From: Mucilaginibacter sp.
GTDB taxonomy: Bacteria; Bacteroidota; Bacteroidia; Sphingobacteriales; Sphingobacteriaceae
Direction of reading: 5' to 3'
NCBI RefSeq assembly: GCF_025359345.1
Contig: NZ_JANYGQ010000031.1
Span: 1 to 64,000 of the forward strand
Length of the DNA: 64,000 bases
Part shown: piece by piece, positions 1-8,800 of the stretch
How the letters are laid out: every line of letters starts with the position of its first letter
Position numbering within the stretch: the stretch's first letter is position 1
The notes under the pieces: generated by a model
Told to the model about the DNA's origin: nothing
The model's database searches: none
The model's input: the letters and a program-made list of their open reading frames with translations, nothing else
Made by a program: the position numbers and the translations under genes

Positions 1-1
1 G

Positions 2-931
2 ATTAGGTTGGTTGACCATGAGCGTACATTAATGTATTGGCAAATAGGGCAACGCATTTTCGAGGAGGAACAACAAGGGAAAGACCGGGCGGATTATGGC
101 AATTACCTCACTAAATTTATTGCTGATCAATTAGAGCCGGAGTATGGCAGTGGGTTTTCAAAACGTCAAATAGAATTATTTCGTCAGTTTTATCGCACAT
201 TCCCAATTGCGAACGCACTGCGTTCGCAATTGGGCTGGACACATTACAAGATATTACTGCGTGTTGATAGTCAAGATAAAATCGACTTCTATATAGCAGA
301 GTCGATAAAAAACAACTGGACCACTCGCCAGTTAGAAAGACAAATTCATAGTAGTCTATGGGAACGGCTGTTAATGAGTAACGACAGGGAAAGTGTATTA
401 GCTGTAGCACGAAATGAAAAGCAACCGTCCGATGCTAAAGAGATCATCAAAGATCCAATGTACCTTGAATTTTTAGGATTACAACGCGAGGCATCTTATT
501 ATGAAAAAGACCTTGAGCAAGCCATCATTACACACCTGCACGATTTTCTGTTAGAAATGGGTAATGGTTTCGCATTTGTAGCAAGGCAAAAGAGGCTGCA
601 TATTGAAGGTGATGAGTTTTTTATTGATCTTGTTTTTTATAATCGTCTACTACAATGCTTTGTGATTATAGAGATAAAGACTACAAAGTTTACACACCAG
701 GACATTGGCCAATTACAGATGTACGTAAACTACTATGACAGATACGAAAAGAAAGACTTTGAAAATCCAACTATAGGTATTTTATTATGTGCAGAAAAGA
801 ATAACGCGGTTGTAAAGATATCTCTTCCGGAAGATAACAAAACTATCTTCGCAAGTGAGTATAAGTTGTATTTACCTACAGAACAACAATTGATTGCAGA
901 GGTTGAGAAGGAGATTGAGAAGCGAAGCTAA
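2..931 (+). CDS. PDDEXK nuclease domain protein, YhcG/DUF1016 family (5' end outside window)
   Basis: Member of the YhcG (DUF1016) family: an N-terminal DUF1016 helical domain (roughly residues 1-140, with the YWQIGQRI and LGWTHYKILLRV signatures) followed by a PDDEXK endonuclease-like domain (about 160-260). Counting from the first possible start (TTG at 8), the nuclease residues are probably Asp207 in FFIDLVFY and Glu222/Lys224 in IIEIK, with a downstream GQLQMYVNYYD motif. The reading frame stays open to the left edge, and family members usually have more residues before YW-x-IG, so the true start is probably outside the window. Family members are scattered, horizontally moved genes often linked to restriction or other mobile functions; the precise role is not settled. 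The gene contains a perfect 16-bp inverted repeat at 202-234. The domain call is firm; the biological role is unknown. Confidence 0.85.
   Translation: MRLVDHERTLMYWQIGQRIFEEEQQGKDRADYGNYLTKFIADQLEPEYGSGFSKRQIELFRQFYRTFPIANALRSQLGWTHYKILLRVDSQDKIDFYIAESIKNNWTTRQLERQIHSSLWERLLMSNDRESVLAVARNEKQPSDAKEIIKDPMYLEFLGLQREASYYEKDLEQAIITHLHDFLLEMGNGFAFVARQKRLHIEGDEFFIDLVFYNRLLQCFVIIEIKTTKFTHQDIGQLQMYVNYYDRYEKKDFENPTIGILLCAEKNNAVVKISLPEDNKTIFASEYKLYLPTEQQLIAEVEKEIEKRS
202..234. repeat. Perfect 16-bp inverted repeat inside the nuclease gene
   Basis: Arms 202-217 (CCCAATTGCGAACGCA) and 219-234 are exact reverse complements around a single C. It lies in frame inside the YhcG-type gene and encodes PIANALRSQLG, where the antisense strand would read nearly the same peptide. 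Family members have similar residues (a P-I...L-S-Q-L run before W-x-H-Y) at this point, so the palindrome does not appear to insert extra residues. Confidence 0.9.
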
Positions 932-1005
932 AAAACAGTTATCCAATTCTCTTATTGAACTTAATGATTTTGCTGAAAAAGTAAAATCAACTTATCTATG
1001 TAGAG

Positions 1006-1025
1006 CTTCTACGATAACGTAGAAG
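1006..1025. repeat. Small hairpin after the nuclease gene
   Basis: CTTCTACG and CGTAGAAG form an 8-bp stem with an ATAA loop, about 75 bases after the nuclease stop codon. No clear T-run follows on either strand, so it is at best a weak terminator between this gene and the convergent HEPN-like gene. Confidence 0.4.
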
Positions 1026-1080
1026 ATACTATTTATAAGAAGGTCTATTAAGAAGAACATTTATAAATGAGTAAAACTAT

Positions 1081-1761
1081 TTATGGATATACTATCATCG
1101 GGAAAACAGGATCGATATCAGGGTTATGAAAATGCCGAATGGTTGAGCGGATAAAATTTTCAACAGTAACCAGGTAAAGCCAGGCATTCTTTTCTGCAAA
1201 TGCCTCTACAGCCAAACCTACATGAGGAATTTGATGTAAATTTAATTCCTTTTCTTCTATTGGTTCGCCCGGCATTTTCATCACTGAAATTTTATAGGTT
1301 AATCCTTTCAAAATAAGAGCTGGGTCATAATGAGCAAAGCCATTCCTGAAAATGTCTCTGTATTTATCCAGTATTTTCCAGGTTTCTTTTGAAAGAAGAT
1401 CCTTGGACTTTAAAGCTGCTAAGGTGCGGGATAGATCTTTATTAAGATAAACCGACAGATCAGGGGACGGTGAGTTGTCAAATTGAAAACTGGTGCGCAT
1501 GAATGGCGGTCCGAATTCGACTTGTATTAAAAGCTCTTTGCAATAGCGCTCCAGCAAATGGTTGGTCAAGGTAATACAAGCAGTGGTAGCGCCGATTACA
1601 TAACAGTTGCATGCTTCTATCCTAGGAATATCGATTTCTGGGAGCATGAAGTTTTCAGCAATAATTGACTGTACTTGTGCCATCCGAGCAACTGCTGAAG
1701 AAAATCTGTCTATGAGTATTGACGAGAGCAGCTTTTCCGGCGTGATTTCTGTTTCTTTCAT
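1081..1761 (-). CDS. Hypothetical protein with a HEPN-like RNxxxH motif
   Basis: 226 residues, no signal peptide and no membrane segment. I do not recognise a named family. Residues 139-144 read RNGFAH, in the context KYRDIFRNGFAHYDP, which matches the R-[N/D/H]-x3-H signature of HEPN domains, many of which are metal-independent RNases. The preceding region (about 50-80 and 105-140) looks helical, as HEPN folds are. The gene is convergent with the YhcG-type nuclease gene and divergent from the small ORF at 1825. HEPN proteins often act in toxin-antitoxin or defence systems, but no obvious antitoxin (MNT nucleotidyltransferase) is adjacent. The HEPN assignment rests on one motif and predicted helicity, so it remains a hypothesis; the ORF itself is well supported by length and clean boundaries. 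Confidence 0.6.
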   Translation of the reverse strand: MKETEITPEKLLSSILIDRFSSAVARMAQVQSIIAENFMLPEIDIPRIEACNCYVIGATTACITLTNHLLERYCKELLIQVEFGPPFMRTSFQFDNSPSPDLSVYLNKDLSRTLAALKSKDLLSKETWKILDKYRDIFRNGFAHYDPALILKGLTYKISVMKMPGEPIEEKELNLHQIPHVGLAVEAFAEKNAWLYLVTVENFIRSTIRHFHNPDIDPVFPMIVYP

Positions 1762-1824
1762 AGGTTAAATGGTTTTAATAAAGTCAATATAAAATCTATT
1801 GGTGGAATAAACTTAATAATTGAG

Positions 1825-2019
1825 ATGAACTTTACAGAAAAGAGAATATCAACTAAGCGGGCTACAGCTATATTGGCACAAAATGGCATTCAAGTTGATA
1901 ATAATGAAGCCGAGGTTATATTGAATTTTCTTTATTTAATCGCAAAAACCTACCAGTGCGACAGCAATCCAAGCGTTATGAACCTTAAGAGGATATCGAA
2001 CTATAAAAAAGTTCGTTAA
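1825..2019 (+). CDS. Small conserved-looking hypothetical protein (64 aa)
   Basis: Starts at an ATG 63 bases from the divergent HEPN-like gene. The segment ILAQNGIQVDNNEAEVILNF and the following residues resemble small proteins that I recall recurring in Bacteroidota accessory regions (pattern NGI-x-V-x(4)-A-E-x-ILxFLYxLAK). The amino acid pattern suggests two or three helices and a soluble protein. The function is unknown. An alternative reading is a regulator or antitoxin for the divergent HEPN-like gene, but nothing in the sequence proves DNA binding. Confidence 0.55.
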   Translation: MNFTEKRISTKRATAILAQNGIQVDNNEAEVILNFLYLIAKTYQCDSNPSVMNLKRISNYKKVR

Positions 2020-2138
2020 TCATATTTCTATCCCATTTTTTAGACCGTTGCCACCAAACGGTTCAGAAATTTCTATGCTAAAATCGAACTGTTTTACAAC
2101 TAATTGTAAACGCCTGATCAGCAGATTTTTATTGGCAT

Positions 2139-2173
2139 AAAAAAAGGAAACAACCACGAAGTGGTGTTTCCTT
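2139..2173 (-). terminator. Rho-independent terminator of tRNA-Met
   Basis: On the minus strand an 11-bp stem (GGAAACACCAC pairing with GTGGTTGTTTCC, one bulged base) is followed by a run of seven or more T residues. It lies directly downstream of the tRNA 3' end and is a textbook intrinsic terminator. Confidence 0.85.
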
Positions 2174-2176
2174 AAG

Positions 2177-2250
2177 TAGCGGGGAGCAGGATCGAACTGC
2201 CGACCTTAGGGTTATGAATCCTACGCTCTAACCATCTGAGCTACCCCGCC
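2177..2250 (-). tRNA. tRNA-Met (anticodon CAU)
   Basis: 74 nt fold into a complete cloverleaf on the minus strand: acceptor GGCGGGG with CCCCGCU (G1-U72 wobble), D-arm AGCUCAGAUGGUUAGAGC, anticodon loop with CAU, T-arm GGCAG-UUCGAUC-CUGCU, discriminator A at 2177. No CCA is encoded. The G1-U72 pair and the absence of three G-C pairs next to the anticodon argue against the initiator; elongator Met is most likely, and a lysidine-modified tRNA-Ile(CAU) is the alternative. The accessory stretch at 1-2020 lies beyond its 3' end. Confidence 0.92.
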
Positions 2251-2415
2251 GGGTTATTTTGTTTTCGACATGAAGATAGTTTGCTTAAATAAGATTATAT
2301 TAACCGCTTAAACAAACCCCCATCCGAAAAAGGTTTGCAAATATAGCAGAAATTCGTTTTCTTTAGAAAAAATGTTAACATTTACAGCATAATAGTATTC
2401 AATTATAAACCGAGC

Positions 2416-2796
2416 ATGCCTGAAAAGAAGAAATTTAATATAGAGTATGAAATAAAATCATCTCCCCGGATACTATATACCTTTCTAAATGAGCCTAATG
2501 GGTTAACACAATGGTTTGCCGATGACGTGAGCGTTCGCGACCAGGTTTATACGTTTACATGGGACGATGAGCAGCAAACGGCAAAGCTGCTGGCCACCAA
2601 AGAAAACAAACTGGTGCGTTTTCGCTGGGTGGATGACGACCCTTCTTATTACTTCGAGATGGAAATTATACAGGATGAGCTTACCAGCGACGTTGCCCTC
2701 AGCATTACCGATTTTGCCGCCGAAGACGCAATTGGCGAACGTAAGCTGATTTGGGACAACCAGGTAAAATACCTGATAAGCACATTAGGGGCCTGA
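2416..2796 (+). CDS. START-like domain protein
   Basis: 126 residues, cytoplasmic, with no signal peptide. The pattern FNIEYEIKSSPRILYTFLNEPNGLTQWFADDV is that of the START/AHSA1-like helix-grip fold, specifically the small START-like family common in Bacteroidota and usually annotated only as START-like domain-containing protein. The rest (FRWVDDDPSYYFEMEI and a C-terminal helix WDNQVKYLISTL) fits the fold through to the end, so the gene is complete. Such proteins bind hydrophobic ligands, but no ligand is known for this group. It lies 128 bases before the lptF-like gene on the same strand, with a separate promoter-like box between them (2814). Confidence 0.85.
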   Translation: MPEKKKFNIEYEIKSSPRILYTFLNEPNGLTQWFADDVSVRDQVYTFTWDDEQQTAKLLATKENKLVRFRWVDDDPSYYFEMEIIQDELTSDVALSITDFAAEDAIGERKLIWDNQVKYLISTLGA

Positions 2797-2813
2797 AAAA
2801 ATTTAAATATTCC

Positions 2814-2821
2814 TACTTTTG
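2814..2821 (+). promoter_or_regulatory. Candidate -7 promoter box (TACTTTTG) for the LptF-like gene
   Basis: TACTTTTG matches the Bacteroidota TAnnTTTG core and lies 104 bases upstream of the ATG at 2925, beyond the stop of the previous gene. I see no clear TTG element about 19 bases further upstream, so the call is tentative. Confidence 0.35.
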
Positions 2822-2924
2822 TATGATAAAGCCGCAATGCGCGTTATAAGCTGCAATTACACGCGCACGGGCCTTGCTGCCTGCGTTTTACAGGCTTAGG
2901 GCTTATACACAAGGGGCATTTTTA

Positions 2925-4364
2925 ATGAAGAAAATACATCTTTTACTACTTAAATCGTTCATAAGGCCTTTTTTAGTCACTTTCCTGATAGTGATGTTTG
3001 TGTTGCTGATGTTGTTTTTGTTTAAATACATCGACGACCTCATCGGCAAGGGTTTTGAATGGTATATCATCGTCGAACTGATGGTGTATGCGTCGGCTAC
3101 CAACGTGCAGATGGCGCTGCCGCTTTCGGTACTGCTTTCATCTATCATGACTTACGGCAGCCTCGGCGAAAATTACGAGCTGGTGGCCATTAAATCTGCA
3201 GGGATATCGTTGCGCCGTGCCATGGCGCCTATGCTTGTTGTGGTCGCCATTTTAAGTGTGGCGGCTTTTGTATTCTCAGATTATATGCTGCCTATTGCCA
3301 ATTTAAAATACTACTCGTTATTATACGATGCGCGGCAGCAAAAATCGGCCAATTTTTTGCCCGAAGGGGTGTTTAGCAGCAGTTTTCCGGGTTATGTCAT
3401 CAGGGTGAAAAGAAAAGATCCCGATGGGCAGACCCTGTACGACATCATGATCTACTCAAAAAATCCGTCCGAAAATAATACTATTGTTTTATTGGCCAAA
3501 AGCGGCAAAATGTACCGTACGCCAAATGGCCTGTTCCTGGTGCTAAAGCTTAAAGACGGGGTGAGGTACGAGGAAGCCAAGGGCACCAATAATTTCAACT
3601 ACCGGCAAAAGTTAACCCGCTTCCGCTTTAAGGAAACGGAACAAAAGTTTGACATTTCGGGCCTAAGCAAAATGAAACGCACGGATGAAAGCGAGTTTAA
3701 ACAGGCTTTGCAGATGATGAACCTGCAGCAGATTAATGATGACGAGCACAAGAGCCGCCGGCAGATTGATAGCAGTTTACAGGTAAATTATAAGTTAATA
3801 ACTGCCTATATTAAATACTATTCAATAAAGAGCAATTCCGATTCAACAAAAAAATACGCTAACGCTATCAAGGGCGACAAAAGCATACCTAATTTAAAGA
3901 TATATGAACAGTTAAGCATTATTGCCAGCGCATCCAGCGAGGCACGTTCCATACAGGATTTGCTTAAAAATCGCGGCGAGCGCGTAACCGAGCTCAGTAA
4001 AAATGTGCGCAGGGCCAGGCTGGAATTTCAGAAAAAGTTCACACTGTCGGCGGCATGTATTGCCTTGTTTTTAATTGGGGCACCGCTTGGGGCAATAATC
4101 CGTAAAGGCGGCCTGGGCTTACCGGTTGTGGTATCAGTTATCTTTTTCCTTATTTTCTACATTATTTCAACCATCGGCGAAAAAGCGGTAAAAGATGGTG
4201 ACCTGTCGCCAATTTTAGGATCGTGGGTTGCCATTACAATTATAACACCAATAGGTATGTTTCTTTCGTACAAGGCTGCAACCGATTCTGTGATATTTGA
4301 CATGGAAGTTTATAAACGGTTTTTTAACAAGTTGTTTAAGCGAAAGAAAGCGGAGGTAAGTTGA
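2925..4364 (+). CDS. LptF/LptG family permease (YjgP/YjgQ)
   Basis: Inner-membrane permease of the lipopolysaccharide export ABC system. The ATG at 2925 gives MKKIHLLLLKSFIRPFLVTF, the usual basic N-terminus leading into the first membrane helix; an in-frame TTG at 2874 would only add an unlikely 17-residue leader. The pattern is typical for the family: three helices in about residues 15-125 (with LPLSVLLSSIMTYGSLGENYELVAIKSAG, the coupling-helix region), a long periplasmic domain (about 130-370) and three C-terminal helices (about 375-465). At 479 residues it is longer than the roughly 360 of E. coli LptF/LptG because of an enlarged periplasmic part, as I recall for Bacteroidota homologues. 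LptF and LptG cannot be separated from sequence here. Confidence 0.9.
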   Translation: MKKIHLLLLKSFIRPFLVTFLIVMFVLLMLFLFKYIDDLIGKGFEWYIIVELMVYASATNVQMALPLSVLLSSIMTYGSLGENYELVAIKSAGISLRRAMAPMLVVVAILSVAAFVFSDYMLPIANLKYYSLLYDARQQKSANFLPEGVFSSSFPGYVIRVKRKDPDGQTLYDIMIYSKNPSENNTIVLLAKSGKMYRTPNGLFLVLKLKDGVRYEEAKGTNNFNYRQKLTRFRFKETEQKFDISGLSKMKRTDESEFKQALQMMNLQQINDDEHKSRRQIDSSLQVNYKLITAYIKYYSIKSNSDSTKKYANAIKGDKSIPNLKIYEQLSIIASASSEARSIQDLLKNRGERVTELSKNVRRARLEFQKKFTLSAACIALFLIGAPLGAIIRKGGLGLPVVVSVIFFLIFYIISTIGEKAVKDGDLSPILGSWVAITIITPIGMFLSYKAATDSVIFDMEVYKRFFNKLFKRKKAEVS

Positions 4365-4460
4365 TTAAGTTAGATTGAGTTTATTTAGTTGAATGGTTGT
4401 TTTTTACCGCAGGGCAACTTATTACGCAATAAACAAGTACTTAATTTACAAAGGAACGAC

Positions 4461-4489
4461 TTGATTGATTTCATTATCAGCTAACTTTG
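4461..4489 (+). promoter_or_regulatory. Bacteroidota-type promoter of ribBA
   Basis: A TTG element (4461-4463) is followed after 18 bases by TAACTTTG (4482-4489), matching the TTTG/TAnnTTTG Bacteroidota consensus. Transcription would begin near 4496, leaving a leader of about 60 nt before the ribBA ATG, too short for an FMN riboswitch. Confidence 0.6.
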
Positions 4490-4555
4490 CATTCAGTTTT
4501 AAAACAAGGAATTAAGATTGCCTCACCGGCAACTTTTTTCAAATAACCAGTATAC

Positions 4556-5758
4556 ATGTTAAATACAATACAGGAAGCCATAGACGCCATAAAAAGCGGA
4601 AAAACCATTATAGTTGTTGATGATGAAGACCGCGAAAACGAGGGCGATTTTTTAACTGCTGCGCGCAACGCAACTCCCGAAACCATAAACTTTATGGTAC
4701 GCCACGGGCGCGGGCTGGTTTGTGCCCCTATTACCCAAAAACGTGCACGCGAGCTTAATTTGGAGCCTATGGTTAGTCACAACACCACATCGCACGAAAC
4801 AAACTTTACTGTTTCGGTTGACTTGCTGGCTGGGTGCACCACAGGTATTTCGGCTTCCGACCGTTCAAAAACCACACTGGCGCTTATCGACCCAGCTACA
4901 AAGCCGGAAGATCTGGGTCGCCCGGGCCATATTTTCCCGCTGATAGCAAAGGACGGCGGCGTATTGCGCCGTACCGGCCACACCGAAGCAGCTATTGATC
5001 TTGCTGTTTTGGCTGGTTTTGAACCGGCAGGCGTTATATGCGAAATAATGAAGGAAGATGGCGACATGGCGCGTTTGCCCGAGTTGCTGGTAATTGCTAA
5101 AGAATTTGACCTCAAGATAGTATCGATAAAAGATCTGATAGCTTACCGCCTGGCGACTGAAAGCCTGGTGCATAAAGATGTGTCAGTAAAAATGCCTACT
5201 CAGTGGGGCGATTTTGATATGATTGCCTACACACAGGCAGACACCGGAGAAAATCATTTGGCACTGGTTAAAGGAACTTGGGAACCCGATGAGCCGGTAT
5301 TGGTGCGCGTACACAGTTCATGCGTTACGGGCGATATTTTCGGCTCATGCCGGTGCGATTGTGGCCCACAATTACATGCAGCCATGGAAATGATAAACCG
5401 TGAAGGCAAAGGCGTGGTGCTTTATATGAACCAGGAAGGGCGCGGCATTGGGCTGATCAATAAACTTAAAGCCTACCACCTGCAGGAAAATGGCATGGAT
5501 ACCGTTGAAGCAAATCTCGAACTCGGCTTTAAAATGGACCAGCGCGACTATGGTGTGGGCGCTCAAATATTGCGCAGCCTTGGCATATCAAAAATGCGCC
5601 TGATGAGCAACAATCCTAAAAAACGTGCAGGCCTGATCGGTTATGGTCTCGAAGTTGTGGAGAATGTACCTATCGAAATTGCATCGAACCCACATAACGA
5701 AGTGTACCTGCGTACCAAGCGCGATAAAATGGATCATACCATTATGCTTGATCATTAA
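4556..5758 (+). CDS. ribBA: Bifunctional 3,4-dihydroxy-2-butanone-4-phosphate synthase / GTP cyclohydrolase II
   Basis: Riboflavin biosynthesis enzyme catalysing both entry steps: ribulose 5-phosphate to dihydroxybutanone phosphate, and GTP to the diaminopyrimidinone. The RibB domain (about 1-205) carries the acidic DDEDRENEGD motif at residues 22-31 and the RTGHTEAAIDL segment near 139. The RibA domain (about 208-400) has the zinc cysteines Cys256, Cys267 and Cys269 in SSCVTGDIFGSCRCDCG and the GRGIGLINKLKAY motif. At 400 residues it is full length for the fused enzyme. It stands alone with its own promoter and is convergent with the TamB-like gene across a repeat. No FMN riboswitch is visible. 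Confidence 0.97.
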   Translation: MLNTIQEAIDAIKSGKTIIVVDDEDRENEGDFLTAARNATPETINFMVRHGRGLVCAPITQKRARELNLEPMVSHNTTSHETNFTVSVDLLAGCTTGISASDRSKTTLALIDPATKPEDLGRPGHIFPLIAKDGGVLRRTGHTEAAIDLAVLAGFEPAGVICEIMKEDGDMARLPELLVIAKEFDLKIVSIKDLIAYRLATESLVHKDVSVKMPTQWGDFDMIAYTQADTGENHLALVKGTWEPDEPVLVRVHSSCVTGDIFGSCRCDCGPQLHAAMEMINREGKGVVLYMNQEGRGIGLINKLKAYHLQENGMDTVEANLELGFKMDQRDYGVGAQILRSLGISKMRLMSNNPKKRAGLIGYGLEVVENVPIEIASNPHNEVYLRTKRDKMDHTIMLDH

Positions 5759-5760
5759 TC

Positions 5761-5887
5761 AAGTCTTGAGTACTAAGCCTAAAGTCTTAAGTCGAACATC
5801 TTGAGTCAAAAAGATTATAGTCAGAAGTTTTGGGCAGATCATCGGTTTTCACTCAGGACTTAAGACTTTCAACTTAAGACTTCAAAC
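5761..5887. repeat. Intergenic inverted repeat, AAGTCTTAAGTC family
   Basis: Repeated AAGTCTTGAGT/AAGTCTTAAGT words on the left are answered on the right by GGACTTAAGACTTTCAACTTAAGACTT, so the RNA of either strand would fold into a long imperfect hairpin. It fills the whole gap between convergent ribBA and the TamB-like gene and probably acts as a bidirectional transcription end. Relatives lie at 19349 and 42243. Confidence 0.7.
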
Positions 5888-5889
5888 TA

Positions 5890-8800
5890 CTATTCCTCGT
5901 CATCGGGCTTAACTGCGGGTGTAACCGGCGGTGTTTTGCTTGTTGGCGGTATTGGCGTTGGGTTAACCGGCGCAGTCCGCCTTGTACCGCTGCGGAAAAA
6001 GTTCCTTATAAACTCGCCAAAAGTGTCGAAATCCCGCTGGTAAACCAGGCCGATACCATTTACATATTGCTCAGTCAAGTTACCACTCAGCGCGTTAAGC
6101 GTTGTACTGTTCAGCACACGATACGAGTACTTTGCGCTCAAATTACCGTCTTTACGAATAAGGTATTGCGCTTCAAAATCCTTAGTTAGCTGGCTAAAAC
6201 TGGAATTAAACAAGCTGGTATTGTTATTGAACAAATCGCTGCTGCTGCCTAATGATGAGTTGAACAAGCTACCCGTAAGTATCAGCCTGTTTTTAAATCT
6301 GTATGACACTCCCAGGTCATTAAACGACCGGATATTTAAATCGAGATTTTTGATGTTCGACTGCGATATAAAGCTATTGAGTTTATTAAATGCAAACTCG
6401 CTAACCGCCTCCCCGGCCGTACCCAACACCTGGTTGGTTAGGTTGCTGTTGGCGCCGTTGCTAAAGTTGCGCCTTACAATAATACTCAGCGCCTGCTGGC
6501 TGCGGTTGTTGTTATCGGCAAGGTAAGTGCTCAAATCCTCTTTAATTGATGGGTCGAGCGGGAAATTAAAGTCGAAATCGATAGTTGGCTGTAACAGTGT
6601 TTTGGTTAATATCAGTTCGGCCTGCACCAATGCCAGCGAGCGCCCTTTCGGCGACTGTGAGCCCGCCGCCTGGTACAACGGTTGTATGTCGGCACGTACC
6701 TCGTAAATAGCATTCAGGTTTATCGACGCGTTCGACGGGCTGCCCGTCCAGCGTATGGTACCGCCCTGGTTTACAGTAAAGTTTTTGCTGATAAAGTTCT
6801 TCGCCGTAAACTCAAATTTACCTGAGGTAATTAAAAAACTTCCAAACATTTCAAAATCCCCAAGGCTGTTTATGTTGAGCCGTAAGTCCCTCGCCTGTCC
6901 GCTGCCTTCCAGCACACCATAGTCGGTAGTAATTTTTACAACGGTTTTTTCGTCAACGGTAAGGTCGAAATTTAAAGTCACCCCGTTAAAAGCAAGTTTT
7001 TTAGGCGCGGCTTTTGTCGTGTCGCTATGGCTTACAAACTTTATAAAATCGTAATCGCCAACTGTTACCGACGTGTTTAGCGGTATATTAAATATCGTCC
7101 CCGCTTCGGTGCTGGCTTTAATATCAATTTTCATATTGTCAACCGGGCCGTTAAAGCTGAACCGGCCGGTGCCAAAGGCTGTACCATAATAGAGGTGGTT
7201 ATCTTTAAAATTGGTATTAAGCGCCATCAGGTTGTGGGCATTTACTTCTACTTCAATATCAGGGTTGGCAAGGTCGTTTAGGTCAACGGTGCCAGTAACA
7301 TCACCGTAGCCTTTTTTAGTGTCCCTAAGCCGCATGCTGCTAATTTTTACTACGCTGTTCACCACATCAACGGTATCACTAACCAGGTAAGGTGTTTTAA
7401 GATAGTTAACAGTTACACCTATATCATTAAGGCTGAGGGTGCCATTTAGCTTGGGTTTTGATACCGGGCCGGTTAATTTTAAAGTGCTGGATATTGTACC
7501 CTTTACGTTCGAAACCAGGTCTTTGATAAACGGCCCAAAAATAATGGCCTCGGTTTGGTCCATCTTAACATCGAAGTTCAGGTTGTCCTCAGTGCCGTGG
7601 CCAATCTGGTAAACGCCGGCAAGGTTCATGGTTTCGAGCCCATGGTTTTTTATGTTGATGTTAACATCGGCCTGCTTACGGTCGTTACCAAGTGTCGATG
7701 TTATTTTCACATCGCCAACCAGCGTTTTATTCATCATTAACGAATCAATCCCCAGTTTGGCATCAACCCCTGGTGTTTTCAGTATCGAGCTGAGGTTAAC
7801 ATCGCCGTTGAGCGAACCATGCATTTGTATACCCGCCGTTTTGGTAAGCTGGTTCAATGTTGCCATGCTGAATTTTTGGAAGGTTAGCTTCAGCTTATCA
7901 GCCGGGTTGTCTGATACAAATCCGTCTATCTTAACCTTTTGCTGCCCGTTTGATAGTTCAAAGCCTTCTACCTGCGTTTTGCCATCTAAAAATTTAACCC
8001 TTGTTTTTTCAACTATTTTCCAGTTCTGGTGCTCCAATATCACGTCAGAGGGCAGGATATGCAGCTTAGCGGTAGTATCACGTCCAAACTGTACCAGGCC
8101 GTACAAATCCAACTGGTTAACGGCATCTTTGTCTGATAGCTTTACGTTGAAATTTAAACTGTCGTTCTTTAAAAAGTTGGTAACCGTAATGTTTTTTATA
8201 AACAGGCTGTCGGTGATGTTAACTTTATTTAGCGAAAGGTTCAGCCCCAGGTAGCCGTCGGTTGTGCCCTCATCAATAATAAAATCATGAAAAACGATTT
8301 TATCGTACTGGATAGTTTTTATGTACGACGAAAGCGTAGCCGTTTTCTTTTCAGAGTTAAATTCACCAATAAAAGTTCCCTGGTCAGGTATCTTCAGATT
8401 AGGGACAAAAATGGCAATCAGCGGGTCGATATTTTTGAGCGTAAGGTTAAACGAAAAATCCTGTGGCTTTGGGGTAACTATTTCTGTTTTTAACGATGGA
8501 ATATACTTTTTTACGATGGTTTTAAAATACGAAGGTAGGGTGGCCAAATCATAGCTGCCCTTTATGTATCCGTCGGCAAAGTCAGATTTTAGGTTGATCG
8601 CACGTTGATTGCCCTTGCCTGTAGCAGTAATGTTCAGCGAATCGAGCACGTAATTATTCCTGGGGTCAACAATCCTTATTTTTTGAAGCGCCGCCTCACC
8701 GGTAATATTGCTGAGGTCGTTGCCCGAAAAATTGGCCTTTATTTGGGTGGTAAAGGTTATGGTATCGTTTAATATTTTTAAATCGTGCAGATGGGCCTCG

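Noticed and set aside
932..1005. Possible frameshifted tail of the nuclease gene (KKQLSNSLIELNDFAEKVKST in another frame)
   Set aside because: The residues look coding-like but are short, and the family normally ends near the existing stop; no second homologous segment is evident.
4365..4555. FMN riboswitch upstream of ribBA
   Set aside because: The leader from the predicted start near 4496 is only about 60 nt and lacks the conserved RFN element segments.
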